Assembly (NCBI RefSeq): GCF_027797465.1
Contig: NZ_CP115608.1
Span: forward strand, 496,001 to 560,000
DNA: 64,000 nt
Direction of reading: 5' to 3'
Source: Campylobacter sp. CN_NE2
GTDB taxonomy: Bacteria > Campylobacterota > Campylobacteria > Campylobacterales > Campylobacteraceae
Shown one piece after another: positions 42,261 to 51,217 of the stretch. Numbering within the stretch: the stretch's first letter is position 1; each line of letters opens with the position of its first letter. The notes beneath the pieces were generated by a model, which worked only from the letters and a program-made list of their open reading frames with translations, was not told where the DNA came from and did not search any database. Made by a program: the position numbers and the translations under genes.

Positions 42261-43475
42261 TTAAAATGCCTTTTTGATATAAAATTCATCGGCTAAATTC
42301 CCAAATTTACGCACTTCAATCTTATTATCATAAAAATCTACTTCATCTTCAAAAAGCATTAAATTTGGATTTTTTTCAATCCCATAAAATTTCAAACGCA
42401 ACTGCGTTTCATAATTTTGACAATTTATCTCATAAATTCCGTGCTTTTTTAACTTTAAACTTAAATCTTTTATAATGTCATATTTAAAAATAAAATGTTT
42501 TTGTGGTTTATCCTTAAACAAAATAGGATAAAAAATTTGGTTAAAAATAATCAAATTTGCACTAATTAGCAAAAATAAAATCGCAATAACGGCTGAAATT
42601 TTATGTGGTTTTCTAAATTCAGGAAGTCTAATTCGATATGAATTTAAAAAAACACGCACCATAAGCGGTGCTGAAATCACACAAAAAGGAAGCAGGCTCC
42701 CAAGTTCTAGTTTTTGACGAAGTGAGAAAATCAAACTCAAACAAAATGTCCCGCTTACGACAAACCAAAGCAAATTTTTTCTATCTTTTAGCCAAATTCT
42801 ATAAATCGTATAAATAAAAATAAAAAGCACGGCAGGGGAAAAGGCAGCTGCGTAAATGCCAATCGTATCTAAAAAATACCCACGCGGTTTTCCACTCGTG
42901 CCGACTTCATAAAAAATAACGCTACTTACAAAAAGCAAAATCGACGCAATCGCAAGCTCTTTTTTGCGATAATACGCCGCATACAAAAATAGACAAATAT
43001 AGAAAATAGAAAAAGATTTATCGACAAAAAGCGAAATAAAAAGCGAAATAAAAAGCGGAATTTGCAAATTTTTGCTTTCAAAATATAAAATCAAAAGCGT
43101 GATAAAAATCACGATTCCTGCGGGATTTACGACGATTGCGCTCGTTAGGACGCCCGGCAAACACATATACAAAATAAGGCTTAAAACCCTATCAAATCTG
43201 CGTTTTAGCATAAATTTGGAAACCTTATAAAGCAAAATACAATTTGCAAAATGTATGAAAATAAAAGGAATTCGCAAAGCAAAATCGTTGTGGCCAAAGA
43301 ATTTGCACGATAAATTCGCCACTAGCGAAGTAAGGCTTTTTTCATTATATAAAATGTCGGCTTCGTAAAAACTAATGCTTAAATTTGAAATCGCAAAAAG
43401 CAAAAAGCCAAAACTTACGACAAATAAAAGCGAAATTACGAAAATTTCATTATGATAAATTTTTTGATTTTTCAT
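42261..43475 (-). CDS. Polytopic GT39/ArnT-like glycosyltransferase, putative
   Basis: A 404-residue membrane protein with about ten helices. The first periplasmic loop SFYEADILYNEKSL and the following FGHNDFALRIPFIF match the PMT_2/ArnT pattern, with an acidic residue in the first loop and an F-G-x-N-x-x-x-R-x-P segment. The C-terminal 60 residues form a soluble periplasmic tail. Such enzymes transfer sugars from a polyprenyl-phosphate donor to lipid A or protein. It overlaps the upstream MFS gene by 26 bases. The acceptor is unknown, and the family call is moderate. Confidence 0.65.
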   Translation of the reverse strand: MKNQKIYHNEIFVISLLFVVSFGFLLFAISNLSISFYEADILYNEKSLTSLVANLSCKFFGHNDFALRIPFIFIHFANCILLYKVSKFMLKRRFDRVLSLILYMCLPGVLTSAIVVNPAGIVIFITLLILYFESKNLQIPLFISLFISLFVDKSFSIFYICLFLYAAYYRKKELAIASILLFVSSVIFYEVGTSGKPRGYFLDTIGIYAAAFSPAVLFIFIYTIYRIWLKDRKNLLWFVVSGTFCLSLIFSLRQKLELGSLLPFCVISAPLMVRVFLNSYRIRLPEFRKPHKISAVIAILFLLISANLIIFNQIFYPILFKDKPQKHFIFKYDIIKDLSLKLKKHGIYEINCQNYETQLRLKFYGIEKNPNLMLFEDEVDFYDNKIEVRKFGNLADEFYIKKAF

Positions 43476-44613
43476 ATTTTTTCAACTTCCAAATAAAAAA
43501 CAGCGAAACACACAGCAAAATCGCCAATGCGCTCAAAAACATATTCCAACCGCCAAATTCATAAATCACACCTGGCACAAAGCTACCAAGTGCGCCGCCT
43601 GCATAGTAAAAACTAACATAAAGTCCGTTTGTAATGCCTTTGTGCGAAGTCGCTTTTTTATTTACATGTGCCGTTGCCACCGAGTGAGCAGTAAAACTTC
43701 CTGCGTAAAAAACAAGCATAGAAGCAAAGATAGCATAAAAGCTCTCTATCATCAAAAATCCAAGCGAAATGATATAAATAATAATGCCGATAAAAATAGC
43801 ATTGCTCGCAGTTTTGCTTAAATTTACGATTTTTGCTACATTAAAAGATATAAAAATTCCGATAATATAACCTACATACATAAAGCCTGTTTTTGATCCG
43901 CTAAATGCGCCATCAAGCCTGACTAGCTCAAAAGGCAATATATTTAAAACGGCTTGAAAAACGAAAAACACGCCAAAAATCGCTAAATAAATATAAATAT
44001 TTCGTGGGATTGAGAGAATTTGCGATATATTTCTAAGGCGCGGTTTTACGAATTTGGTCTTTATTTCATCTAGCGTTTTAAGCAATAAAACACAAGCAAT
44101 GAGCGTTAAAATTCCAAGCAGAATAAAGAAAAATCTCCACCCAAAAACATCTGTAAAAAATCCGCTTAAAAACCGCCCGATAAAACCACCGGCAATGGTA
44201 ATACCGATATAAGCTCCCATCGCAGAAGCTACTTTTGCGTGGCTGACACTTTGCGAAATATAACTCATAATGCCTGTTAGCGCAGCAGGAACGATAAAAC
44301 CTTGCATAATCCTAATGCTAATCATAACAGCGTATGAATCGCAAAATGCAAAGATAAATTCACTCACAGAAAATATAAAAAATACGCCGATTAGCACTTT
44401 TCGTATAGAAATTTTTTCCAAAAAATAGCCATAAATAATCGACGCAAACGCAAGTGGAACTAAAATCGCAGTTGTAAAAATGGAGGCTTGAAATTTAGAA
44501 ATCTCTAAAATTTGCTCAAAATGTGGTTGCAACGGCTGCGTGGCATACATGACGCACATCGTAAGAACCGTGCAAAAATACAAAATGAGCAAATTAAAAT
44601 TTTTCAAATTCAC
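43450..44613 (-). CDS. Major facilitator superfamily transporter
   Basis: A 387-residue carrier with twelve predicted helices. The MFS motif A position carries GYFLEKISIRKVLIG. RIMQGFIVPAALTGIMSYI and GAYIGITIAGGFIGRFLSGFFTDVFGWR (part) resemble the YnfM/AraJ-like drug or sugar efflux branch. Substrate cannot be told. Overlap with the GT39-like gene implies co-translation, but no shared function is evident. Confidence 0.85.
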   Translation of the reverse strand: MNLKNFNLLILYFCTVLTMCVMYATQPLQPHFEQILEISKFQASIFTTAILVPLAFASIIYGYFLEKISIRKVLIGVFFIFSVSEFIFAFCDSYAVMISIRIMQGFIVPAALTGIMSYISQSVSHAKVASAMGAYIGITIAGGFIGRFLSGFFTDVFGWRFFFILLGILTLIACVLLLKTLDEIKTKFVKPRLRNISQILSIPRNIYIYLAIFGVFFVFQAVLNILPFELVRLDGAFSGSKTGFMYVGYIIGIFISFNVAKIVNLSKTASNAIFIGIIIYIISLGFLMIESFYAIFASMLVFYAGSFTAHSVATAHVNKKATSHKGITNGLYVSFYYAGGALGSFVPGVIYEFGGWNMFLSALAILLCVSLFFIWKLKKYEKSKNLS

Positions 44614-44625
44614 ACTCCAAATTTG

Positions 44626-45081
44626 CTAAATCGTTATATTTTCCCAGAAAAAATTTATCCACTCGTCCGTTTGTTTAACCGCAAAATCAGGCTTAATCAA
44701 AGCATTAGTTTTATAAAAAATCACAACCGTTTTAAGGTCAATATGTGGAAATCTCTCCAACAAAATTCGCTTGATCTCAACCATGCTATCGCCACTATCG
44801 ATAATATCATCGACTAAGACGACTTTATTAAATTTGCTAAGATCAGGGATATTAAAAACTTCGATTGTATCGAGCTTTCGCATCTCTTCATAAACATCGC
44901 TGTAATGGATAGAATTTATACAACTAATGTTCCTTAAATTTAGTGCATTTGAAATACCGTGAGCAAAAGTTAGCCCACCCCTAGCAATCGCAACTATACA
45001 ATCAGGGGCAAATTCGTCCCTGACGCGTTTTGAAATCTCTCTTACATCTTTATCAAATTCTTCAAATCCATAATATCTCAT
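44626..45081 (-). CDS. Purine (xanthine/hypoxanthine-type) phosphoribosyltransferase
   Basis: A 151-residue type I phosphoribosyltransferase. The PRPP-binding motif is VVLVDDIIDSGDS (about residues 87-99), and the phosphate-binding IVAIARGGLTFA lies near the N-terminus. It converts a free purine base plus PRPP to the nucleotide. It follows a purine permease by 11 bases, so uptake and capture form one salvage unit. The exact base is undetermined. Confidence 0.88.
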   Translation of the reverse strand: MRYYGFEEFDKDVREISKRVRDEFAPDCIVAIARGGLTFAHGISNALNLRNISCINSIHYSDVYEEMRKLDTIEVFNIPDLSKFNKVVLVDDIIDSGDSMVEIKRILLERFPHIDLKTVVIFYKTNALIKPDFAVKQTDEWINFFWENITI

Positions 45082-45092
45082 CGCCCTACTCC

Positions 45093-46388
45093 CTATGCGA
45101 CCGCAAACACAAGCAGACTAATTCCTGCTAAGACTAAAACACCCAAATTTATATCGCTAAATCTGCGTTGAAGAAGTCTAACGAACAAATAGCTTATAAA
45201 TCCAAAGCTTAAACCATTTGTAATTGAGTAAGTAAAAGGCATAAGCATAACGATGAAAAACGCAGGTATTAAGATTCCAACATCGCTATAATCAAGCTTT
45301 CCAAGCTCAGAAAACATTAAAATTCCAACCATTACTAGCACTGGATAAATCGCATTGCTTGGAATTGCTTTAAAAAGCGGAAGCATAAATAGTGTCAAAA
45401 TAAAGCAAAGTGCGACAAATACAGCAGTTAGTCCAGTCCTACCACCGGCTTCCACACCACTTGCGCTTTCTGCAAAAGCCGTAACCGTGCTAGTCCCCAT
45501 AACTGCTCCACCGACTGAGCCAACGGCATCGGCTGTTAAATTTCGTGCAAGTTTTTTCATACCTTTTGGATCTTCATCGCTAAAAATTTTCGCCCTATTT
45601 CCTACGCCTGTGAGTGTGCCGATACTATCGAAAAGATGAGTTACAAAAAATGTGATGATAAACGGCAAAAATGCTAGTTGTAACGCTCCTTTTATGTCAA
45701 GTTGCCCAAAAATAGGAGCCACAGATGACGGAAGCGAAACTAAGCCTTCTGGTTTAGGCGAAATTCCAAAAACCCAAGCCACAACAGAAGTAATCAAAAT
45801 TCCCAAAATAAACGAAGCTCTAACCTTTAAAACAAAAAGTGCAATTATGATTAAAAGCCCAAAAACTCCAAGTGCAACATTTGGATCCTTTAAATTTCCA
45901 AGACCTACCAAAGTAGCAGGGTTTTCGACTATCACGCCCATTTGTTTTAGCCCAATAAAGCAAATAAACGCACCAATACCAGCACTTATTGCACGGCGTA
46001 AATCAAGCGGAATAGATTTTATAACCCAAATTCGGAAATTTGTAAAAGATAAAATCGTAAATAAAAGCCCACTTAAAAACACAATCCCAAGTGCAGTTTG
46101 CCAAGGAATTTCAGCGCTTTTGCAAAGCCCGAATGTAAAATAGGCATTTAGTCCCATACCAACACTTAACGCAACGGGCGTATTTGCATAAAGCCCGTTA
46201 AAAAGTGTCGCCAAAATAGTAATCAACGCGGTTGCGGTGATTAAGGCTTCATAGGGCATTCCTGTGCCACTCATAATAATGGCATTTACAGGCACGATGT
46301 AAATCATCGCCAAAAATGTGGTAATTCCCGCATTTAACTCTTGCTTGACGGAAGTTTTATTCTCGTCCAACTCAAAAAACTTCAACAT
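45093..46388 (-). CDS. NCS2-family purine permease (AdeQ/GhxP/PbuG type)
   Basis: A 431-residue symporter with about 13 helices. The N-terminus begins with ELNAGITTFLAMIYIVPVNA, then GLNAYFTFGLCKS. The signature GTSTVTAFAESASGVEAGGRTG is the AzgA-like motif that separates adenine/guanine/hypoxanthine carriers from uracil or xanthine ones. The neighbouring phosphoribosyltransferase agrees with purine uptake. Start ATG at 46386-46388 after AAGGACAG. Confidence 0.92.
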   Translation of the reverse strand: MLKFFELDENKTSVKQELNAGITTFLAMIYIVPVNAIIMSGTGMPYEALITATALITILATLFNGLYANTPVALSVGMGLNAYFTFGLCKSAEIPWQTALGIVFLSGLLFTILSFTNFRIWVIKSIPLDLRRAISAGIGAFICFIGLKQMGVIVENPATLVGLGNLKDPNVALGVFGLLIIIALFVLKVRASFILGILITSVVAWVFGISPKPEGLVSLPSSVAPIFGQLDIKGALQLAFLPFIITFFVTHLFDSIGTLTGVGNRAKIFSDEDPKGMKKLARNLTADAVGSVGGAVMGTSTVTAFAESASGVEAGGRTGLTAVFVALCFILTLFMLPLFKAIPSNAIYPVLVMVGILMFSELGKLDYSDVGILIPAFFIVMLMPFTYSITNGLSFGFISYLFVRLLQRRFSDINLGVLVLAGISLLVFAVA

Positions 46389-46413
46389 TTTCTGTCCTTC
46401 TTAAATAAATTTT

Positions 46414-47514
46414 TTAATTATCATAAATTTGGATTTCATTATACAAACTATCGCGCTCTACTGGGATTAATCCTGCCGTTTGCACCATATCGATAAAATC
46501 TTTTTTGCTCTGACCTTTTTTGCTTTTTGCACCAGCACTGCTTTGTATGCTTTCATTTTCAATCGTGCCGTCAATATCATCAGCACCAAATTCTTGCGCC
46601 ACTAACGCCAAATTTAGTGTCGAAGTCGCCCAATACGCCTTTATGTGCGTAACATTATCAAGCAAAATACGAGAAATGGCAATCGTTTTTAAAATCTCAG
46701 CCGAGCCCATAGCTTTTGGCACTTCTAAAAAATTATTTTCTCTTTGATACACAAGCGGGATAAATGCGTTAAATCCGCCACCGTTGCCGTTTTTAAGAGC
46801 TTCGTCTTGCAAAGCGCGAATTCGCAAAATGTGATCTGTGCGATGAGCAAAATTTTCAATATGCCCAAAAAGCATAGTTGCGTTGCTCCATCTACCCATT
46901 TTATGCCAAATTTTATGAATTTCTAGCCAATTTTCTGAGCTAACTTTTCCTTTACAAATTTGCTCTCTAATGCCTTCATCAAATATCTCAGCACCGCCGC
47001 CCGGCATACTATCGACGCCACTTTCTATCATAGCTTTTAGCGTTTCTTCATAAGGCATTTTCCATTTTCGTTTGAAAAAATCCACTTCTGCTGCTGTCAT
47101 TGCCTTAATATGCAAATTTGGAAATTCGATTTTAATTTTTTTAAAAATCCCAAAATACCATTCTGGCGTTATGTTTGGATTGTGTGAGCTTACGATATGA
47201 AGCTCTTTTACGCCACGCCCCGCGACATCTCTTGCGATAGCCATAATCTCTTCTTCGCTCATCGTATAAGATTGCTTCTCATTTTTGCGATGAGCTGAAA
47301 AAGCACAAAATTTACAGGTATCGGCACACAAATTTGACGGATTTATATGGCGATTTGAGTTAAAATAAACCTTTTTGCCGTTTTTTTGCTCTCTAATTTT
47401 ATTGGCAAATTTAGCTAGTTGGAGCAAATCCAAATCCCATAATTTCACAGCTTCGTCAAAATTTAATCTAACTTGATTTTCTAATTTTTCGATAAGTTCC
47501 AAGATTTTTTCCAA
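46414..47514 (-). CDS. mqnE: Aminofutalosine synthase (radical SAM, menaquinone synthesis)
   Basis: A 366-residue radical SAM enzyme. The cluster motif is CADTCKFC (CxxxCxxC) in the context NPSNLCADTCKFCAFSAHR. HIVSSHNPNITPEWYFG, SMPGGGAEIFDEGIR and GADDIDGTIENESIQSSAGA are typical of MqnE rather than MqnC. It joins chorismate-derived 3-enolpyruvylbenzoate to SAM in the futalosine pathway, the menaquinone route of Campylobacter and Helicobacter. It precedes the purine permease; the pathway also releases adenine, which makes a purine-salvage neighbour sensible. Confidence 0.93.
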   Translation of the reverse strand: MEKILELIEKLENQVRLNFDEAVKLWDLDLLQLAKFANKIREQKNGKKVYFNSNRHINPSNLCADTCKFCAFSAHRKNEKQSYTMSEEEIMAIARDVAGRGVKELHIVSSHNPNITPEWYFGIFKKIKIEFPNLHIKAMTAAEVDFFKRKWKMPYEETLKAMIESGVDSMPGGGAEIFDEGIREQICKGKVSSENWLEIHKIWHKMGRWSNATMLFGHIENFAHRTDHILRIRALQDEALKNGNGGGFNAFIPLVYQRENNFLEVPKAMGSAEILKTIAISRILLDNVTHIKAYWATSTLNLALVAQEFGADDIDGTIENESIQSSAGAKSKKGQSKKDFIDMVQTAGLIPVERDSLYNEIQIYDN

Positions 47515-47649
47515 ATTTATAAATTTTAATGCGGAATTATATACATTTTTTGCTTATAAAAAGGCAAATTTTTTGAATATTTTAGATATATTTACTTTTA
47601 ATTTTAAACATAGTAATATAACAGCAAATTTTTGTTAAAAAGGTCTTAT

Positions 47650-49467
47650 ATGTGCGGAATAGTCGGTTATATCGGCAAAGATGAAAAAAAAGAAATCATA
47701 ATAAATGGTTTAAAAGAACTTGAATATCGCGGTTACGATAGCGCAGGAATCGCCGTAATGAGCGATAAAGGTAAAGATATAAAATATTTTAAAGCTGTCG
47801 GAAAATTAGACAATTTAAGAGAAAAAACCAAAGATTTTTCTAGCAGCGGTTTTGGCGTGGCTATCGGGCATACTAGGTGGGCGACGCATGGCAAACCAAC
47901 CGAACTAAACGCTCATCCGCATTTAGGCGAATATAGCTTTGTAATTCATAACGGAATTATCGAAAACTACGCAGAAATCAAAGCAGAACTTGAAGAATTT
48001 GGCGTTAAATTTTTAAGTCAAACAGATACCGAAGTCATCGTGCATAGCTTTGAAAAATTTAATAACGAAATGAAAGATCCCTTTAAAGCTTTTGAAGCTA
48101 CGATTAGACGCTTAAAAGGCTCTTTTGCGATTTTACTCATTTCAAAAGCACAAAGCGATACTATATTTTTTGCTAAAAATGCAGTCCCTATGATAATCGG
48201 CAAAGATGACAAAAACGAAATATTTTTTAGCTCATCAGATGCGCCACTCATCGGTCTAGCAAAAACAGCAACCTACCTTGAAGACGGCATGTATGGCTAT
48301 GCAAAAGCCGGTGAAATCAAAATTTTCAAAGATAAAAAAGAGATTAAAACGGCATTTTTGGATTTGCCAAAAGATAAAAGTTTTGCCCAAAAAGAGGGTT
48401 TTAGATTTTTTATGGAAAAAGAAATTTTCGAACAAAGTCAAGTCATCGGCGAAACACAAATGGGTCGCGTTAAAGCAAATGAAATCAAATTTGATGAACT
48501 TGATAAAAAATTGTTTGATGATATTGATGAAATCACCATTTGTGCGTGTGGCACAAGCTATCACGCAGCACTTGTTTCAAGCTATCTTTTTGAACGCATG
48601 GCAAAAATTCGCACCAAAGTCGAAGTCGCTAGTGAATTTCGCTATAAAGAGCCGTTTTTAAATAAAAACTCGCTTTTTATCGTTATTTCTCAAAGTGGCG
48701 AAACTGCCGACACGCTCGAAGCTCTTAAAATCGCAAAAAACGCAGGGTTAAAAACTCTTGCTATTTGCAATGTCGATAATAGCTCTATTGTTCGCCTTGC
48801 CGAAAGCGTAATCTTAACTCGCGCAGGAATCGAAAAAGGGGTTGCTAGCACAAAGGCTTTTGCAACGCAGGTTATGGTTTTGTGGATGCTGGTTGTGTAT
48901 TTGGCAAGTTTGCGAAAAACCATAAGCAAAGACGAAATCAAAAAAGAAATCGCCGCTATGAAGCATATTCCGCAAATTTTAAATGTAAAAGATGATTTGG
49001 TCGATCAAATTCATCGCCTTAGTAAGCACTATTTACACGGACATGGATTTTTCTTTATCGGGCGAGATATTTTTTATCCGCTTGCACTTGAAGGCGCCTT
49101 AAAACTAAAAGAAATTTCATATCTTCACGCCGAGGGTTATCCGTCAGGCGAGATGAAACACGGACCAATCGCACTAGCCGATGAAAAGCTTTTTACAATC
49201 GCTTTAATGCCAAAAAATATTTTATACGATAAAACAAAAAGCAATGTCGAAGAGTTAGCCGCAAGGGATTCTTATATTTTGGCGATTTCTCCGAGCGAAT
49301 TTAAGCTAAGCGATGATTTTATAAAAACAAGCGAACAAAATCACGCTATGAGCGAATTTTTTGAAATGATGTTGATTTTGCAAATTTTTGCACTTGAAAT
49401 TTCAGTTAGACTAGGAAACGATGTAGATATGCCAAGAAATTTAGCAAAAAGCGTAACCGTCGAATAA
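47650..49467 (+). CDS. glmS: Glutamine-fructose-6-phosphate aminotransferase
   Basis: A 605-residue enzyme producing glucosamine-6-phosphate, the first step toward UDP-GlcNAc. The mature N-terminus MCGIVGYIG exposes the Cys nucleophile after Met removal. The glutaminase part has GHTRWATHGKP. The two SIS domains contain CGTSYHAALVSSYLFE and ISQSGETADTLEAL. The C-terminus ends PRNLAKSVTVE, the family's conserved tail. The ATG at 47650 is required by Cys2; an in-frame start six codons earlier would bury it. It feeds glmU in this window. Confidence 0.97.
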   Translation: MCGIVGYIGKDEKKEIIINGLKELEYRGYDSAGIAVMSDKGKDIKYFKAVGKLDNLREKTKDFSSSGFGVAIGHTRWATHGKPTELNAHPHLGEYSFVIHNGIIENYAEIKAELEEFGVKFLSQTDTEVIVHSFEKFNNEMKDPFKAFEATIRRLKGSFAILLISKAQSDTIFFAKNAVPMIIGKDDKNEIFFSSSDAPLIGLAKTATYLEDGMYGYAKAGEIKIFKDKKEIKTAFLDLPKDKSFAQKEGFRFFMEKEIFEQSQVIGETQMGRVKANEIKFDELDKKLFDDIDEITICACGTSYHAALVSSYLFERMAKIRTKVEVASEFRYKEPFLNKNSLFIVISQSGETADTLEALKIAKNAGLKTLAICNVDNSSIVRLAESVILTRAGIEKGVASTKAFATQVMVLWMLVVYLASLRKTISKDEIKKEIAAMKHIPQILNVKDDLVDQIHRLSKHYLHGHGFFFIGRDIFYPLALEGALKLKEISYLHAEGYPSGEMKHGPIALADEKLFTIALMPKNILYDKTKSNVEELAARDSYILAISPSEFKLSDDFIKTSEQNHAMSEFFEMMLILQIFALEISVRLGNDVDMPRNLAKSVTVE

Positions 49468-49478
49468 AGGATATACAA

Positions 49479-50468
49479 GTGGATACAAAACTGCGAGGTA
49501 GAGTTGATGGCAAGATGATTGTTAGCGAGAACGGCAATCAAATGTATATTTATGCACAAGCTGATGTTATGGGAAATAAAGAGCTTAAAAACGGCGATAT
49601 AGTAACTTTTATAGCACAGGGTGTAAGAGCTGTTGAAATAGAAAAATTTGATACAGCAAGTGCTGCGCGTAGAGATACATTTGCACCATCACCAAATGCT
49701 TCTACGCAAAAAGTTTCATCAAAATTTACAAATTCAAACAATAATCCAAAGGTTGCAGGATTTGAATTTATGGACGAAAAAGCGCAAAAGCGCAATAAAA
49801 AGAAAAATTCTCTAACTCAAAGTTATATTTCAAATATTAAAAAATTTGGTATTTTTTCGGTGATTTTACCACTTATTTGTATCGGAGCGATTTTCTTTTT
49901 TATAGACGAATTAACGCAAGTCATTAAATTTGGCTTAGCCTACATCGGTATGCTAAGTGAAAGTTTTGTTTTATTGGCACTTATTGCGATTTGTTTTTTG
50001 GTTGTGATTTTATCGCATATCATACCTTTACACTCAGCATTTGCAAATTTTTCGTATGCTTCCAGAAGTACTTCGATTTTAAAGCAAAATGTGAATTTTA
50101 ATATGTTTTTTATACTTACATTTTTAGCCATTATCGGATGCGGATATTATTTTGGATTTAATAGCCTAATGAGTTCGCTCGAAGTCGTCGGCGGTATCGC
50201 GCTACTCTTGCTTTTGACATATTTTTATAAATTAAAAATGTTTTATAAAGCTAGTAAAATTTCAGGCATTTGGCTATTTTTTGTCGCCATTTTGATTGAA
50301 TTACTTTGTGTTGCTGGTTTTTTAGCTATTGAAATTTTAAATACTTATCAAGAATTCAAAATTTTTACACTCGGCGGTATCATACTTGCAACCCTGCTTT
50401 ATATTATTTCGTATATAATGGTTAATCAAATCGAAAATGACAGCAGAAATATTTGGAATGTAAGGTAA
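49479..50468 (+). CDS. OB-fold (cold-shock-like) domain fused to a polytopic membrane domain
   Basis: A 329-residue protein of unknown function. Residues 1-57 (LRGRVDGKMIVSENGNQMYI, NGDIVTF, RAVEIEKF) follow the G-x-V, D/G-turn, Y-x-F, GD-x-V-x-F pattern of cold-shock/OB barrels. A Ser/Asn/Lys-rich linker (about 60-120) leads to six predicted helices (about 125-315). The start is GTG after AAAGG. The next gene carries a matching N-terminal domain. It resembles in design the known cold-shock-DUF1294 fusions, but the membrane part shows no DUF1294 motif. A nucleic-acid-binding role is inference. Confidence 0.65.
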   Translation: MDTKLRGRVDGKMIVSENGNQMYIYAQADVMGNKELKNGDIVTFIAQGVRAVEIEKFDTASAARRDTFAPSPNASTQKVSSKFTNSNNNPKVAGFEFMDEKAQKRNKKKNSLTQSYISNIKKFGIFSVILPLICIGAIFFFIDELTQVIKFGLAYIGMLSESFVLLALIAICFLVVILSHIIPLHSAFANFSYASRSTSILKQNVNFNMFFILTFLAIIGCGYYFGFNSLMSSLEVVGGIALLLLLTYFYKLKMFYKASKISGIWLFFVAILIELLCVAGFLAIEILNTYQEFKIFTLGGIILATLLYIISYIMVNQIENDSRNIWNVR

Positions 50469-50472
50469 GATT

Positions 50473-50997
50473 TTGTTTGGGCAGATTATTGGCGAAAACA
50501 CTCTCGTATCGCAAGATGATAAAAAAGAGTATTTTTGCACTAGTTTAAATTTACGCGAAATCGGTGCGGATTTTGGCGACATTGTCGAATTTACGCCAAA
50601 AGGTAGCAGAGCGATAATAACAAAACTAATAGAAAAATCCGCCCCATCTCAAAAGCCGAATTCTGCGATAAATTCATCAGATGAAAAACTTTGGCAAAAT
50701 AGATACGACAATTTAAATTCGCATAAATTTGAAAATTCAGACAAAAAAGAAAAACAAAACGCTTTTGAAAGCCTAAATTTAAACAACTACAAAGAAAATA
50801 GCGATAAATTCGAAGATGACGACTTTTGGGACGAAAATGATATGCAAAAATCAACGCAAGAATATATGCAACAATCCGAAAATTTAAAAAATAAAAAATC
50901 GTTTAAAACGCTTGTGTTGATTATTTTTATATTTTTTATCATAAATTTTTTCATAAGTTTAGCAAATTCGATAAAAGTCATAAAATTTAGTTTTTAA
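50473..50997 (+). CDS. OB-fold (cold-shock-like) domain tethered by a disordered linker to one helix
   Basis: A 174-residue protein. Residues 1-56 (GQIIGENTLVSQDDKKEYFC, GDIVEFTPKGSRAIITKLIE) align with the N-terminus of the preceding protein: G-x-I/V at the start, a shared IVS/LVS strand, GDIVEF/GDIVTF, and RAI/RAV. A long Asn/Lys/Glu-rich linker (57-140) ends in a single membrane helix (about 147-170). Start TTG at 50473 follows TAAGGT, four bases after the upstream stop. No family recognised. Confidence 0.6.
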   Translation: MFGQIIGENTLVSQDDKKEYFCTSLNLREIGADFGDIVEFTPKGSRAIITKLIEKSAPSQKPNSAINSSDEKLWQNRYDNLNSHKFENSDKKEKQNAFESLNLNNYKENSDKFEDDDFWDENDMQKSTQEYMQQSENLKNKKSFKTLVLIIFIFFIINFFISLANSIKVIKFSF

Positions 50998-51024
50998 ATT
51001 CTAAAATTTTAAGAGAAAATTCAG

Positions 51025-51141
51025 ATATTCACATGTGAATAAATCGGTTAATAACTTTCCCGTAAATTCGCTAAATTTTTAAAATTTATTTACACAAAAG
51101 CCCTAAAAATGGGCTTTTATCAAAATTGAATTTTATTCACA
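51025..51141. promoter_or_regulatory. Cluster of DnaA-box-like 9-mers between convergent genes
   Basis: Two exact TTATTCACA sites (minus strand 51034-51042; plus strand 51133-51141) and two one-mismatch sites (ATATTCACA 51025-51033; TTATTTACA 51086-51094) lie in 117 bases. The first two abut as a 16-bp palindrome, TATTCACATGTGAATA (51026-51041). The TTCAC core matches the Helicobacter DnaA box. Both flanking genes end here, so promoters are not expected. Confidence 0.4.
51096..51118. terminator. Terminator hairpin between the OB-domain gene and tgt
   Basis: Arms AAAAGCCC (51096-51103) and GGGCTTTT (51111-51118) enclose a 7-base AT loop. Both 3' sides carry four T residues, suiting termination for the convergent transcripts. 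Confidence 0.7.
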
Positions 51142-51217
51142 TATAGGTGTAACATTAAGCAAATTTTTAGCAAAATTTTGCCTAAATTCCAAACCACCAT
51201 TTTTAGGTAATTTAAAA

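Noticed and set aside
47515-47649. glmS ribozyme or riboswitch upstream of glmS
   Set aside because: The 135-base divergent spacer is AT-rich without the conserved core; such ribozymes are known from Gram-positive bacteria.
51025-51042. Reading the TTCACATGTGAA palindrome as a transcriptional operator
   Set aside because: Both neighbouring genes end here, so no promoter is expected; a DnaA-type or other non-promoter role is more economical.
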